The notes: generated from the sequence alone by a model not told the origin. Counted from the first letter of the stretch, positions 26,752 through 36,143 are shown. The stretch is 64,000 bases of DNA from Saprospiraceae bacterium (GCA_016787345.1 JAEUUU010000176.1:1-64000), one strand, 5' to 3'. Numbers and translations are program-made.

Positions 26752-28791
26752 CTACTCCCCCATCTCCGCAAAATAATCCTGCAAAATCTTGTGCCGGAAA
26801 CGCCAGCTCGTCCCCCGCATTTTTCTGCCTTTTTTGTCGAGCCGGCGGTTGTCTTCAAAAATACGCCGGTCGCTCATGCGATCGAGAAACGTGACGAGGC
26901 GGAGGGGGATTTTGTGTTCGAGGTAGAGGACGAGGCGGAGGGAGAAGTGTTGGAGGAATTTGGAGACGCTCAATGGAAGAAACAATAACAGGGGCATACC
27001 AGCCAATATTGAACGCCAAAAAATTGCTGAACTAAACAGTTCCTGAAAGTCAGCCAGCATCATGTGCTGCACAAAGTAACCATGTGAAATACCCGCCGCC
27101 AGCAAACCCAACACCAGGGCCAAATTATACCGAAAACCATACAACAAGGTCGCCCAAAAACGCTGATAAGGACTGGGCAAACTGAGCAGGTAGGACTCAA
27201 CCGTCCCCGCCTTCATCAGACCTCCGGCCAAACCTCCGACCAATCCGAAGACCATACCGAAGACCATACCGAAGACCAAACCGACGGCCAAACCGAAGTC
27301 CAAACCGAAGGCCAAACCTCCGACCAATCCGAAGACCATACCGAAGACCATACCGAAGACCATACCGAAGACCAAACCTAAGACCAAACCTGGTATCCAG
27401 TTTTTTTTAAACTTATGGCAACTCCAGGTTTGAATTTCAGATGTAGAAATATATCCACTATCGACCAAACCGAAGAACAAACCTCCGACCAAACCGAAGA
27501 CCAAACCGACGACTAAACCGGCGACCAAACCGAAGACCAAACCGACGACCAACCGATACCGCCATCTCCCACCACACCAATCCGGCTGCAAACTCAACAT
27601 CTCCAGCACCAAATAACTTTTCTCTTCCATCTTGCCCGCCAAAAAACGCAAATACCGCCGGTCCTGCTCCGCCGGCAGCTGCCCGGTTACAAAACGCTCT
27701 TCCAGTTCTTTTTTTCGCCCCGCTTCGTCTGTCGCGACGAAAGCAAAATCCGTCCAGGTCTTTTCCCCCTGCCCGAACAGATACGAGGCCGTGTTCAAAT
27801 AAAACGGCGTCTCCACGGCCTTTCGCAGCAGTTCGTCGCGCTCCAGGGCGTCCAGCAGGGCGCGGTCGGCGCGTTGTCGCTCGGCAGTGAGTGAGAGGGC
27901 GGTTTTGATCTGCTCCAGCGTGAGCGGCTGCACTTCCAGTTCGCAGTACACGGGCGCGTCGGCCTGTGCGGCGGCGTATTCCGCCTTGCGCGAGCAAACG
28001 ATCAGCCGGCGCTCGCGCAGGTCGCCAAACCAGGCTTTCATTTTGAGCAGGCAATCGTCGCGGTGCTTTTCGTGTATCTCGTCGAAGCCGTCGAAAACCG
28101 GCACGATCAGGTTGCGGCGGAGGAGGTCTTTGGCAAAAAGGGGGCTCAGGTTGTAGCTCTGTGCCACGTTCTGCACATACCAGGCTTCAAAATCCCGGTC
28201 GGAATGCCAGGTGGCCAGGTTCAGGATCAGCGGCAGCCGAGGGTGTTTTTCGTCGCGCAGCAGGTCGAGCGCGGTGTACAGCACAATCGTCGTTTTCCCC
28301 GCCCCCGGCTCCCCGATAATCAGCAGGCGGCGCACGGTTTCGAGTATTTTACCCGCCTCGCTCGCGATGTCGGCGCTTTCGATGGTCCGCTGGTCGAAGT
28401 ACAGGCGCGCTCGCTCTTCGCTGGTACCGAAATCGGTGGAGCGGGCCGCGAGGTTGACGGGCAGCCGGTCGCTGATCTTGTTGTTGAGCCGGAGCTGGTA
28501 CTGAATGATCAGTTCGTCGCGGAACTCGCGCAGGGCCGTCTGAAAGCGATCCTCGTCAATCGTCTCCGCTTCTTCTTTTTTCTCCTTTTTCAGTCCTTCG
28601 GCGTACCAGTAGCCGAGCGCGGCCAGCGCCACGGCCAGTACGACGAGCAGCCATTTGTTGTCGCGAAACATCCGCTGAATGTCTTCGCCCCACATATCGC
28701 TGATCACGTTGGTAAATACCCCCACACCCAACGCGGCAAGCGCGAGGATCAGGACAGAAAGTACAATACCGGATTGCTGGCGGAAATTCAT
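26752..28791 (-). CDS. Membrane-anchored NACHT ATPase with glycine-rich transmembrane repeats
   Basis: From MNFRQQSGIVL (28791) the protein has 679 residues; an upstream in-frame ATG at 28848 adds 19, but a GAAGTTTG -7-like sequence lies inside that extension. Two N-terminal helices (about 7-30 and 47-62) precede a STAND/NACHT module with Walker A GEPGAGKTT (160-168) and the NACHT-type Walker B VFDGFDEI (232-239). Then two blocks of (GLVFGLVxGL/GMVF)n repeats (about 415-443 and 467-525) form glycine-zipper-like membrane segments, encoded by a 12-bp DNA repeat. More helices and a basic tail end the protein. NACHT proteins are the bacterial relatives of NLR immune receptors; some defend against phage. 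That function is inferred here. Confidence 0.85.
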   Translation of the reverse strand: MNFRQQSGIVLSVLILALAALGVGVFTNVISDMWGEDIQRMFRDNKWLLVVLAVALAALGYWYAEGLKKEKKEEAETIDEDRFQTALREFRDELIIQYQLRLNNKISDRLPVNLAARSTDFGTSEERARLYFDQRTIESADIASEAGKILETVRRLLIIGEPGAGKTTIVLYTALDLLRDEKHPRLPLILNLATWHSDRDFEAWYVQNVAQSYNLSPLFAKDLLRRNLIVPVFDGFDEIHEKHRDDCLLKMKAWFGDLRERRLIVCSRKAEYAAAQADAPVYCELEVQPLTLEQIKTALSLTAERQRADRALLDALERDELLRKAVETPFYLNTASYLFGQGEKTWTDFAFVATDEAGRKKELEERFVTGQLPAEQDRRYLRFLAGKMEEKSYLVLEMLSLQPDWCGGRWRYRLVVGLVFGLVAGLVVGLVFGLVGGLFFGLVDSGYISTSEIQTWSCHKFKKNWIPGLVLGLVFGMVFGMVFGMVFGLVGGLAFGLDFGLAVGLVFGMVFGMVFGLVGGLAGGLMKAGTVESYLLSLPSPYQRFWATLLYGFRYNLALVLGLLAAGISHGYFVQHMMLADFQELFSSAIFWRSILAGMPLLLFLPLSVSKFLQHFSLRLVLYLEHKIPLRLVTFLDRMSDRRIFEDNRRLDKKGRKMRGTSWRFRHKILQDYFAEMGE
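27225..27550. repeat. Intragenic 12-bp repeats encoding Gly-rich membrane segments
   Basis: Units such as CCGAAGACCATA and CCGAAGACCAAA recur in register of 12 bp (four residues, GMVF or GLVF on the minus strand) in two blocks, separated by a unique part at about 27380-27470. Register-keeping repeats of this kind can change in copy number without a frameshift. Confidence 0.85.
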
Positions 28792-28945
28792 TCGGATGGA
28801 GCGCAATTTCGTGCCGCTAAATAACGCAAACTTCGCCACCTTGCCCACCCCGCCCCCCTTGAAAGACTTAACAATAACGTAAACACCTGCCCCTCGGAAA
28901 CCCGCTCAAGCCCCCCATAACTTGCCTGTCCAATCATATCTGGCC

Positions 28946-29842
28946 ATGGCAAAATTTATGTGGACGGGCCTTTTGCTCCTCCTTCTCGCCTGCACCGGCC
29001 GCCGCGTCGAAACCCTGGTGATCAAGGGCTCCGACACCGAGGTCAACGCCGTATTACAACTCGCCGAACGATACATGGAACTGGATTCCGCCGTCTCGAT
29101 CAGCATCACCGGCGGCGGCTCAGGGGTCGGCATCGCCGCCTTGCTCAACGGCAAAATTCACCTTGCCAATTCCTCCCGCGAACTCAACAGCCACGAACTT
29201 CAGTACGCCGAACAACACGGCCTGCGCATCGTGCCGCACATCCTGGCCGCCGACGCCCTGGTGATCATCACGCACCCCTCGGTCGGGCTCGACAGTCTGG
29301 ACATGACCCAACTGGCCGGCTTGTTTGCCGGCGACGTCAGCGACTGGCAGGCGCTGGGCGCGCGGTCCGGCCCCGTGTCGCTCTACGGCCGGCAGAGCAA
29401 CTCCGGCACCTTCATGTATTTTCGGGATAAAGTGCTGGGCCGCGACTTCTCCCCCACCCTCAAACAAATGAACGGCACCGCCCAGATCATCGAAGCGGTG
29501 CGCAACGACCCCGGCGCCATCGGTTACGTGGGCCTGGGTTACGTTACCGAACCCGACGGCAGTCCACGCCAGGGCATCCGGGTCCTTGGCATCGTGCCCG
29601 CCGGACAAACATCCGCCATATCGCCCCTGCACCGCGACAACCTGACCCAGGGCCGCTATCCGCTCCTGCGCCCCCTGTACCAGTTCACTATCGGTGAAGC
29701 CCAGGGCCGCCTCCGCGCCTTCCTCGATTTTGAACAATCGGCCGAAGGCCGCCGCATCATTGAGGGAAACGGGTATTTGCCGGTGGAAAAAGGAACATTT
29801 GTTACAAAAGGGGTTGATGAGGTTGATAAAAGGGGTTTATAA
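28946..29842 (+). CDS. pstS: Phosphate ABC transporter substrate-binding lipoprotein PstS
   Basis: The start at 28946 gives 298 residues with a lipoprotein signal (TGLLLLLLACTG). PstS features are IKGSDTEVN, ISITGGGSGVGIAALLNG, NSSRELNSHE, SLYGRQSNSGTFMYF and DPGAIGYVGLGYV; these line the phosphate-binding cleft. The last residues (VDEVDKRGL) and the TAA stop are encoded by the repeat element that follows. pstC and pstA are downstream, so this is the high-affinity phosphate uptake operon. Confidence 0.92.
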   Translation: MAKFMWTGLLLLLLACTGRRVETLVIKGSDTEVNAVLQLAERYMELDSAVSISITGGGSGVGIAALLNGKIHLANSSRELNSHELQYAEQHGLRIVPHILAADALVIITHPSVGLDSLDMTQLAGLFAGDVSDWQALGARSGPVSLYGRQSNSGTFMYFRDKVLGRDFSPTLKQMNGTAQIIEAVRNDPGAIGYVGLGYVTEPDGSPRQGIRVLGIVPAGQTSAISPLHRDNLTQGRYPLLRPLYQFTIGEAQGRLRAFLDFEQSAEGRRIIEGNGYLPVEKGTFVTKGVDEVDKRGL

Positions 29843-29948
29843 AGTTTATAAAAAGGAGATTGGTCGCTCTCAGCAATAAACCTTATCAACCCCTCTTATA
29901 AACCTTATCAACCTTATAAACCCCTCTTATAAACCCCTTCTATCAACC
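29811..29948. repeat. GTTGATGAGGTTGAT-type inverted/tandem repeat element between pstS and pstC
   Basis: The left arm has GTTGATGAGGTTGATAAAAG and GGGTTTATAAAG (29813-29858). After a core with CGCTCTCAGCAA, the right arm repeats AAACCTTATCAACC and TTATAAACCCC several times (29877-29948), an imperfect complement of the left. The left end encodes the last residues and stop of PstS; the right end is 9 bp from the pstC ATG, so the hairpin is inside the operon mRNA. Related sequences flank the TonB receptor gene at 49817 and 52432. Confidence 0.85.
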
Positions 29949-29957
29949 CATTCACCC

Positions 29958-30842
29958 ATGCTTATCCGCCACTTCTGGGACAAATTCTGGGAAAAAACGC
30001 TGGCCGCGTTAGCGCTGGTCGCCGTATTGACCCTGGGCGGAATTTTTTTGCTGTTGCTGACCAACAGCTGGAAAGCGTTTTCCCACATATCCTTGTCCGA
30101 ATTTTTCTCGGCAGCGGCCTGGAATCCGGCTGCGTATGAAACGCCGACTTTTGGCATCGGGGCCATGCTGTGGAGTACCTTGCTGGTCACCCTCGGCGCC
30201 ATGGCCATTGGCGTGCCGCTCGGGTTGGGCACGGCCGCTTTTATGTCGGAACTCGCCCCCGCCCGCCTGCGCAACCTGCTGAAACCCGCCGTGGAAATGC
30301 TCGCCGCCGTGCCATCGGTGGTTATCGGCTTTTTGGGCATAGTGCTGGTGGGGCCTTTTTTAGCGCGTGTATTCCATCTGCCCAACGGCCTGAATGCCCT
30401 GAACGGCGCTATTTTGCTCGCCGTCATGTCGCTGCCCACGCTGGTGAGCATCGCCGAAGACGCCATTCATGCCGTACCGAAGGCGTACAAAGAGGCCAGT
30501 TATGCCCTTGGCGCCACCCGTTGGGAGACCCTGCTGAGGGTTACCCTGCCCTCGTGCCGTTCGGGACTGATCGCCGCCATCATGCTGGGCATGGGGCGGG
30601 CCATCGGCGAAACGATGACCGTGCTCATGGCCACGGGCAATGCCACGGCCATGCCGAACGGCTTTTTCGATCCGGTGCGCACGCTCACGGCTACCGTGGC
30701 CATTGAAATGGGAGAAACGCCACAGGGCACGACCCATTTTTACGCGCTCTTTGCCTGCGCGCTGACGCTGTTTGTCATCACCCTGCTCATCAATGTCGCT
30801 GCAGAACGGCTGGCGGCATCCTATCGCAAAAAAGGACAATGA
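29958..30842 (+). CDS. pstC: Phosphate ABC transporter permease PstC
   Basis: The 294-residue permease has six predicted helices and the BPD-transport EAA loop (EASYALGATRWETLLRVTLP). AVPSVVIGFLGIVLVGP is characteristic of PstC, as is the GMGRAIGETMTVLMATGNA segment. The stop overlaps the pstA start (ATGA). Confidence 0.95.
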   Translation: MLIRHFWDKFWEKTLAALALVAVLTLGGIFLLLLTNSWKAFSHISLSEFFSAAAWNPAAYETPTFGIGAMLWSTLLVTLGAMAIGVPLGLGTAAFMSELAPARLRNLLKPAVEMLAAVPSVVIGFLGIVLVGPFLARVFHLPNGLNALNGAILLAVMSLPTLVSIAEDAIHAVPKAYKEASYALGATRWETLLRVTLPSCRSGLIAAIMLGMGRAIGETMTVLMATGNATAMPNGFFDPVRTLTATVAIEMGETPQGTTHFYALFACALTLFVITLLINVAAERLAASYRKKGQ

Positions 30843-31684
30843 ACCGCCATTTCATTCAAACCCTCGGACACGCCTCCATGGTCGCCTGCGCCGCCGCGGT
30901 GGTCGCATTTTTGGGACTGATCCTGTTCGAACTGGTGGGTCAGGGCAGCACGGTATTGTCCTGGGAGTTTTTGAGCGCTTTTCCGCGAAAAGGCATGACC
31001 GAAGGGGGCATTTTTCCAGCCGTCTTCGGCACGACGCTGGTGACGCTCGTGTCCACCCTTTTTGCCGCGCCGCTGGGCATTGCCTGTGCAATTTATCTGC
31101 AGGAATACGCGGCCGACAACTTTTTCACCCGGCTGGTGCGGGCGTCGATCCGCAACCTGGCCGGGGTGCCTAGTATCGTGTACGGGCTTTTTGGGCTGGC
31201 CCTGTTTGTGCAGGGGATGGGCCTGGGCGCTTCGGTGCTGACTTCCGGCCTCACCCTGGCCCTGCTCACCCTGCCCTCCGTGATCACCACCACCGAGGAG
31301 GCGCTGCGCAATGTGCCACGGCTCACCCGCGAGGGCGCGCTGGCGCTCGGCGCCACCAAGTGGGAGACGATTTATACGGTGGTGCTGCCTTCGGCCGTCC
31401 CGGGTATCCTGACGGGCGTCATCCTGGCGCTTTCACGGGCGGCGGGCGAAACCGCCCCGATCCTTTTTACCGGCGTGGCTTTTTATACCCGTTACCTGCC
31501 CGGCTCGCCCTTCGATGAATTTATGGCCCTGCCCTACCACCTCTACATCCTGTCGACCCAGCACCACGCCATAGCGGAAGTGCGGCCACTGGCCTACGGC
31601 ACGGCATTGGTGCTGCTGCTGCTGGTGTTGCTGCTCAACATGATGGCGTTCGTGGTACGCGCCCGATACCGCCGGAGCGCATGA
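30839..31684 (+). CDS. pstA: Phosphate ABC transporter permease PstA
   Basis: The 281-residue second permease starts in a 4-bp overlap with pstC, implying translational coupling. The EAA motif EGALALGATKWETIYTVVLP and the PstA-type AGVPSIVYGLFGLALFVQ and SRAAGETAPILFTG are present. It forms the channel heterodimer with PstC. The ATPase gene pstB is separated by three unrelated genes. Confidence 0.95.
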   Translation: MNRHFIQTLGHASMVACAAAVVAFLGLILFELVGQGSTVLSWEFLSAFPRKGMTEGGIFPAVFGTTLVTLVSTLFAAPLGIACAIYLQEYAADNFFTRLVRASIRNLAGVPSIVYGLFGLALFVQGMGLGASVLTSGLTLALLTLPSVITTTEEALRNVPRLTREGALALGATKWETIYTVVLPSAVPGILTGVILALSRAAGETAPILFTGVAFYTRYLPGSPFDEFMALPYHLYILSTQHHAIAEVRPLAYGTALVLLLLVLLLNMMAFVVRARYRRSA

Positions 31685-31778
31685 TTTTGACAAAAATCGC
31701 CGCTTGTATTGCTCAAAATCAGCTCGATAAATGCTGCGCCCCAGGACCTTTGAAGACACGACCATAACCTATCGTATC

Positions 31779-32402
31779 ATGGAAAAACTTGACCTGAAAA
31801 AACAACTCGCCTCCCTCTACAACCAACCCGCCGGCCGTATCAGCATCGTGGACGTGCCCGCGGCGCAGTTTCTGATGATCGACGGTGAGGGCAACCCGAA
31901 TAACTCGCAATCCTTTGCGGAGGCCGTGGAGGCTTTGTTCGGGCTTTCCTACACCCTCAAATTTATGGTTAAAAAAGGCGCAAACCCGATCGATTACAGC
32001 GTCATGCCCCTTGAAGGACTATGGTGGACCGACGACATGAACCATTTCTCCATGGACGACAAAGACAGCTGGAAATGGACGCTCATGATCCGCCAACCCG
32101 ATTTCATCACCCCCGAGATGGTGCGCGAAGCGACGGCTCAACTGGACAAGAAAAAAGGCGCCGAACTCCCGGCGCTGCGGCAGATTCGGTTTGAAAGCAT
32201 GACCGAGGGCGCCTGCGCCCAGATCCTGCACACCGGTCCATACAGTGCCGAGCCGCCGACCATTCAGAAACTGCACGATTTTATCCATGAAAACGGATAT
32301 GCACTGCACGGCAAACACCGCGAAATCTACCTCAGCGATGCCCGCCGGACGGCGCCGGAAAAAATGAAAACAATCATCCGCCAACCCGTTCGAAAAATCT
32401 GA
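31779..32402 (+). CDS. GyrI-like small-molecule-binding domain protein
   Basis: The 207-residue protein starts at MEKLDLKKQLASLY (31779). It has the GyrI/SOUL-like duplicated fold: VDVPAAQFLMIDGEGNPN, FGLSYTLKFMVKK, YSVMPLEGLWW, TEGACAQILHTGPYSAEPPTIQKL and HREIYLSDARRTAPEKMKTI. Close relatives are stand-alone, annotated as GyrI-like proteins, some binding or hydrolysing cyclopropane-containing or other xenobiotic compounds. No DNA-binding domain is attached. The frame extends upstream to 31731, but the shorter start fits the family. Confidence 0.87.
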   Translation: MEKLDLKKQLASLYNQPAGRISIVDVPAAQFLMIDGEGNPNNSQSFAEAVEALFGLSYTLKFMVKKGANPIDYSVMPLEGLWWTDDMNHFSMDDKDSWKWTLMIRQPDFITPEMVREATAQLDKKKGAELPALRQIRFESMTEGACAQILHTGPYSAEPPTIQKLHDFIHENGYALHGKHREIYLSDARRTAPEKMKTIIRQPVRKI

Positions 32403-32411
32403 TTATCGGCC

Positions 32412-33227
32412 ATGACCACCGCACTGCTTCGTTTTTTTCTGCTGGCGTACGCCCTCTCCTGGCTCATCTGGGCGCCGCTCTGGCTGCCGGCGCTGGGCAT
32501 AGAGGGCCTGCCGGTTTTGCCTTTTCACCATGCGTTGGGCGGTTTCGGGCCCATGCTCGCCGCGCTGTGGTGCAGCCGGCGGGAGAACGGCCGGGAGGGT
32601 TTGGCAGCCTTGTTGCGCGCCATGTTCGCTTTAAGACCGGTTTTGTGGCTGGCAGTCGCATTTTTCAGTCCCTTCGTACTCAATGTATTTGCCGCGTTCC
32701 TGCACCAGTTGATCAGCGGCGAGCTCGTCGACTGGAATGGCTGGGGCAGAAGCCGGGAGTTTCCGGAGTTGGGGTTTGCCGGTTTTTTCGCCTACAACCT
32801 CCTGTTTTTCGGCTGGGGTGAAGAGACGGGCTGGCGCGGGTTTGCATTGCCTCGTTTGCAGCAGCGATACAGTGCAGGCACGGCAGCCCTCGTTCTGACG
32901 GTCTTTTGGGCGCTCTGGCACTGGCCGTTGTTTTTGTACCGGCCCGGCTACACGGAAATGGATGCCGGCGGAATATTCGGCTGGGTATTCAGTCTGGCGA
33001 CCGGCAGTATTTTACTCAGTTGGTTGTTCAACAGCGCCCGGGGCAGCGTGCTGGTGTGCGCGGTGTTCCACGCCACGATCGACATTGCATTTACCTCCGA
33101 TGTCGTACAGAAGGAAATGATGCAATACACGGGTCTGCTGATTACCCTTTGGGGCATCGCCACCCTGTTGATATTTGGTTGGAAAAATCTGGCGCCCGTA
33201 GCGCGAACGACCAAACTTTTTCCCTGA
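32412..33227 (+). CDS. CPBP-family intramembrane metalloprotease (Abi/CAAX-like)
   Basis: The 271-residue membrane protein has about seven helices and the three CPBP motifs: EETGWRG (the EExxxR glutamates), WALWHWPLFLY (His) and FHATIDIAF (His, Asn/Asp-like position). It probably binds zinc in the membrane. Family roles include prenyl-protein processing and bacteriocin self-immunity; here the substrate is not evident. It begins 9 bp after the GyrI-like gene, so they may be co-transcribed. Confidence 0.9.
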   Translation: MTTALLRFFLLAYALSWLIWAPLWLPALGIEGLPVLPFHHALGGFGPMLAALWCSRRENGREGLAALLRAMFALRPVLWLAVAFFSPFVLNVFAAFLHQLISGELVDWNGWGRSREFPELGFAGFFAYNLLFFGWGEETGWRGFALPRLQQRYSAGTAALVLTVFWALWHWPLFLYRPGYTEMDAGGIFGWVFSLATGSILLSWLFNSARGSVLVCAVFHATIDIAFTSDVVQKEMMQYTGLLITLWGIATLLIFGWKNLAPVARTTKLFP

Positions 33228-33303
33228 AAACCGCATCCTGAAAGCCTGTTTTTTGTTGTAAAAACCGGCCTGGAACTGCACCAATCTCCACGCCCGTTGT
33301 CCG

Positions 33304-33507
33304 ATGAAATTACACCTCCGCTTGTTGATCTTTTTTGCCGCCTTGCTGCTGCTGACGGCGCTCGGCCTCAATCAAAACGACTTCATGTTCTGGTCGGGCT
33401 TTTTGATCCCGATCTTTATCGTCTGGCATGTAATTATCGTGTTACGCGATCCCGGCGACAACAAACAAAAGCCGGAATTTAACGACCGTTGGTACGAAAA
33501 CCCCTGA
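33304..33507 (+). CDS. Small two-helix membrane protein
   Basis: This 67-residue protein has two hydrophobic helices ([15 protein letters not shown] and [19 protein letters not shown]) and a charged C-terminal tail ending NDRWYENP. The pstB ATG begins 2 bp after its stop, so the two are translated together. I do not recognise the family; coupling to pstB may point to a role at the transporter, but this is not established. Confidence 0.7.
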   Translation: MKLHLRLLIFFAALLLLTALGLNQNDFMFWSGFLIPIFIVWHVIIVLRDPGDNKQKPEFNDRWYENP

Positions 33508-33509
33508 TT

Positions 33510-34271
33510 ATGCACCACAACTACAAAATGCGCATCCGGAACCTGGATCTCCACTTCGGTTCCAAACACGTGTTAAAAAACGTTTCGCTCGACATTCCAC
33601 CCAACAAGATCGTGGCGCTGATCGGGCCCTCCGGCTGTGGCAAAAGCACCCTGCTGCGCTGCCTCAACCGCATGCACGACCTCAACCCGGATGCGCGCAT
33701 AAAAGGCGAAATCCTGCTCGACGGGCACAATATCCTGCACGGCAACACCAACCCCGTAGGCGTGCGCCGCAAAGTGGGTATGGTGTTTCAAAAACCCAAC
33801 CCCTTTCCCAAATCGGTGTTTGACAACGTAGCCTACGGCCTGGAAATCAACGGCCTGAACGACCGTCATAAAATGGCGGCGCGTGTCGAAGAAAGTCTGC
33901 GCGGCAGCTACCTCTGGGACGAAGTCAGCGACGATCTTCACCGTTCGGCGCTCGATCTTTCGGGCGGGCAGCAGCAGCGTCTGTGTATTGCCCGCGCCAT
34001 CGCCGTGGCGCCCGAAGTGGTGCTGATGGACGAGCCCTGTTCGGCCCTCGACCCGATCAGCACAGCCCGCATTGAAGCGCTGATGCTGGAACTGAAAAAA
34101 GATTTTACCATCGTAATCGTGACCCACAATATGCAGCAGGCGCAGCGGGTAGCCGATTACACGGCATTTATGTACCTCGGCGAGCTCATCGAATTCGGCG
34201 AAACCCGGCAGGTGTTCGAATCACCGAGGGAAGATCTGACGCGGGAGTACGTCAAGGGGCATTTCGGGTAA
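33510..34271 (+). CDS. pstB: Phosphate ABC transporter ATP-binding protein PstB
   Basis: The 253-residue ATPase has Walker [10 protein letters not shown], the PstB-specific [31 protein letters not shown], signature [15 protein letters not shown], Walker [14 protein letters not shown] and [25 protein letters not shown]. It energises PstCA. No phoU follows, although phoU normally ends the operon. The ATG at 33510 is chosen for its coupling with the preceding gene and for family length. Confidence 0.95.
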   Translation: MHHNYKMRIRNLDLHFGSKHVLKNVSLDIPPNKIVALIGPSGCGKSTLLRCLNRMHDLNPDARIKGEILLDGHNILHGNTNPVGVRRKVGMVFQKPNPFPKSVFDNVAYGLEINGLNDRHKMAARVEESLRGSYLWDEVSDDLHRSALDLSGGQQQRLCIARAIAVAPEVVLMDEPCSALDPISTARIEALMLELKKDFTIVIVTHNMQQAQRVADYTAFMYLGELIEFGETRQVFESPREDLTREYVKGHFG

Positions 34272-34288
34272 CCCCCCTCGGGAGGCCC

Positions 34289-34879
34289 CTATTGCAAAGG
34301 GCCGCCCCCGCCTACTATTTCCACTTTCCAGCCTGCGCCTTCGCCCATAAAGCGAATAAGATCAAGCATTTGGCCAGCCTGGGTGCGCGCCGCTTCGAGC
34401 AGTCCGCTGCGCTGCGCTTCGTCGCGTATGAGGTCTTTGGCTTTTTGGTTGATGCGGTTGTAGTCCTCAGGAGAGAAGTCAGTAAAAATGCCCTCCGAAA
34501 TATCGTAGTAATCCAGCGTGTGGTCGATGCTCAGAATTTGCGGCTCGGGCAGTGGCCCGATGCGCAGCGTACGGGTGAGCGAATCGGCCTCCACGCGCAG
34601 GTTGTTGAGGTCGTAGCCGGCCGATACCGTGGCACGAACGCGCACCAGCGCTTTTTTATCCCAGAAAAATGTGAAGTAGCCCTGGTATTCGCTGTAGTTG
34701 TAAATTTCGGAAAACTGGCCCTCCACCGTGGTCAGTTTCAGCACCGGGCGGATTTTTTCCAGCAACACCGTGGCGTTTTCGACCGGGCGGGCCGAGGGTT
34801 TGAGGTAGCGGTACATCAGCCAGCCGCCGAGGGCGAAGGCTACGATCAGGAGCAGAATTTGGACAATGCGGTTCGACAT
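34289..34879 (-). CDS. DUF4230 family membrane-anchored protein
   Basis: Starting at MSNRIVQILLLIVAFALGG (34879) gives 196 residues with one N-terminal helix and a DUF4230-type domain (VLLEKIRPVLKLTTVEGQFSEIYNY, YFTFFWDKKALVRVRATVSAGYDLNNL, FSPEDYNRINQKAKD). The function of the family is unknown. It is convergent with pstB and divergent from the CapA-like gene. Confidence 0.85.
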   Translation of the reverse strand: MSNRIVQILLLIVAFALGGWLMYRYLKPSARPVENATVLLEKIRPVLKLTTVEGQFSEIYNYSEYQGYFTFFWDKKALVRVRATVSAGYDLNNLRVEADSLTRTLRIGPLPEPQILSIDHTLDYYDISEGIFTDFSPEDYNRINQKAKDLIRDEAQRSGLLEAARTQAGQMLDLIRFMGEGAGWKVEIVGGGGPLQ

Positions 34880-34964
34880 GCGGACAAAGGGTTTGGGCGG
34901 GTGATCGGTTGGGCCGCCAAAGTTGGCGACATTTGGCCGTTCTTTGCACAAAATATCGACCGCC

Positions 34965-36077
34965 ATGTTCCGCAAAACCCGGTTTTTCACCCTTCTTCTT
35001 TTGTTCATTGCCGCCGCCGTGCCGGCGCAGCCCGATACGCTTCGCCTGATTTTCGCCGGCGACATCATGGGCCATTCGCCCCAGATCAAAAGCGCCGAAA
35101 CCGCCCCGGGGAAGTACGACTACACCCCCTGCTTCCGGTACGTCAAACCCGTGCTGAGCAAAGCCGACCTTGCCATCGGCAACCTCGAACTCACCCTGCC
35201 CGGCAAGCCGCCCTACACCGGCTACCCCATGTTTCGCAGCCCCAATGCGCTGGCGCCGGCGCTCAAAGACGCGGGATTCGACATCCTCGTCACGGCCAAC
35301 AACCACTCCAACGACAGCCGCGGACAGGGCGTCGCAAATACCATCGAGGTATTGCAGCAGCAGGGATTTTTACAAACCGGAACCTTTAAAAACCAACGCG
35401 AACGCGGCGCGCTTTACCCGCTTATGGTGTACAAAGACGGGTTCAAACTCGCATTTCTGAATTATACCTACGGCACCAACGGCGTGCCGACCGAAGCGCC
35501 CACAATCGTCAACCTCATCGATACCGTCCAGATCAAAGCCGACCTTGCCGAAGCCCGTGCACGGCAGCCCGATTGTATCATCGTCGTCATGCACTGGGGC
35601 CTTGAATACCAGCTCGCCGAAAATGCCGAACAACGCGCCCTCGCCCGCCTGCTCATCGCACACGGCGCCGACATGGTCATCGGGGCGCACCCGCACGTGG
35701 TGCAACCCATCAAAAAAGAGAGCGCCACAGCGCCCGACGGTACGCGGCGCGAGGCGGTTGTGGTGTATTCCATGGGCAATTTTATCTCCAACCAGCAACA
35801 GGCCAACACCGATATCGGCATCCTTTTTCAGGTGGAAATTGTCAAAAACAAAGGCGTGAGCAAAGCCCGGGTAGGGCGCTACGGCTATATCCCCGTCTGG
35901 CGATATATCCACAAGGCCGCCAATGGCAAAAGCACCTACTTTGCCCTGCCGGTCAGTCGGGTGGAACAAAACGCCGATCTGCTGCCCGGCATGCCGGCCG
36001 CCTCCCGTTCGGTTATGATCAAATCTGCCGAAACCGTACGCAAACGCCTTGCGGGTGTGCCCGAGATTAAACCCTGA
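34965..36077 (+). CDS. CapA-family metallophosphatase-like protein
   Basis: The start at 34965 gives 370 residues with a signal peptide (FFTLLLLFIAAAVPAQ). CapA/PgsA motifs are FAGDIMGHSPQI, AIGNLELTL, VTANNHSNDSRGQG, VVMHWGLEYQ, GAHPHVVQP and YSMGNFISNQQ, which make the di-metal site of the calcineurin-like fold. CapA homologues take part in poly-gamma-glutamate capsule synthesis, but many Bacteroidota members occur without the other cap genes, as here, so the role is uncertain. A GTTCTTTG sequence before the start resembles a -7 box. Confidence 0.9.
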   Translation: MFRKTRFFTLLLLFIAAAVPAQPDTLRLIFAGDIMGHSPQIKSAETAPGKYDYTPCFRYVKPVLSKADLAIGNLELTLPGKPPYTGYPMFRSPNALAPALKDAGFDILVTANNHSNDSRGQGVANTIEVLQQQGFLQTGTFKNQRERGALYPLMVYKDGFKLAFLNYTYGTNGVPTEAPTIVNLIDTVQIKADLAEARARQPDCIIVVMHWGLEYQLAENAEQRALARLLIAHGADMVIGAHPHVVQPIKKESATAPDGTRREAVVVYSMGNFISNQQQANTDIGILFQVEIVKNKGVSKARVGRYGYIPVWRYIHKAANGKSTYFALPVSRVEQNADLLPGMPAASRSVMIKSAETVRKRLAGVPEIKP

Positions 36078-36135
36078 ACGGGAACAAAAATTTATACAGA
36101 GAAAAAGGCTGTTTTTATTTCCGGAAATATCGTAT

Positions 36136-36143
36136 TACCTTCG
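36136..36143 (+). promoter_or_regulatory. Possible rpsA promoter (TACCTTCG)
   Basis: TACCTTCG is one base from TANNTTTG and has TTTA about 18 nt upstream, leaving a leader of about 95 nt before rpsA. The ATG is preceded by a T-rich sequence and no Shine-Dalgarno, as is typical of Bacteroidota ribosomal protein genes. Confidence 0.35.
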
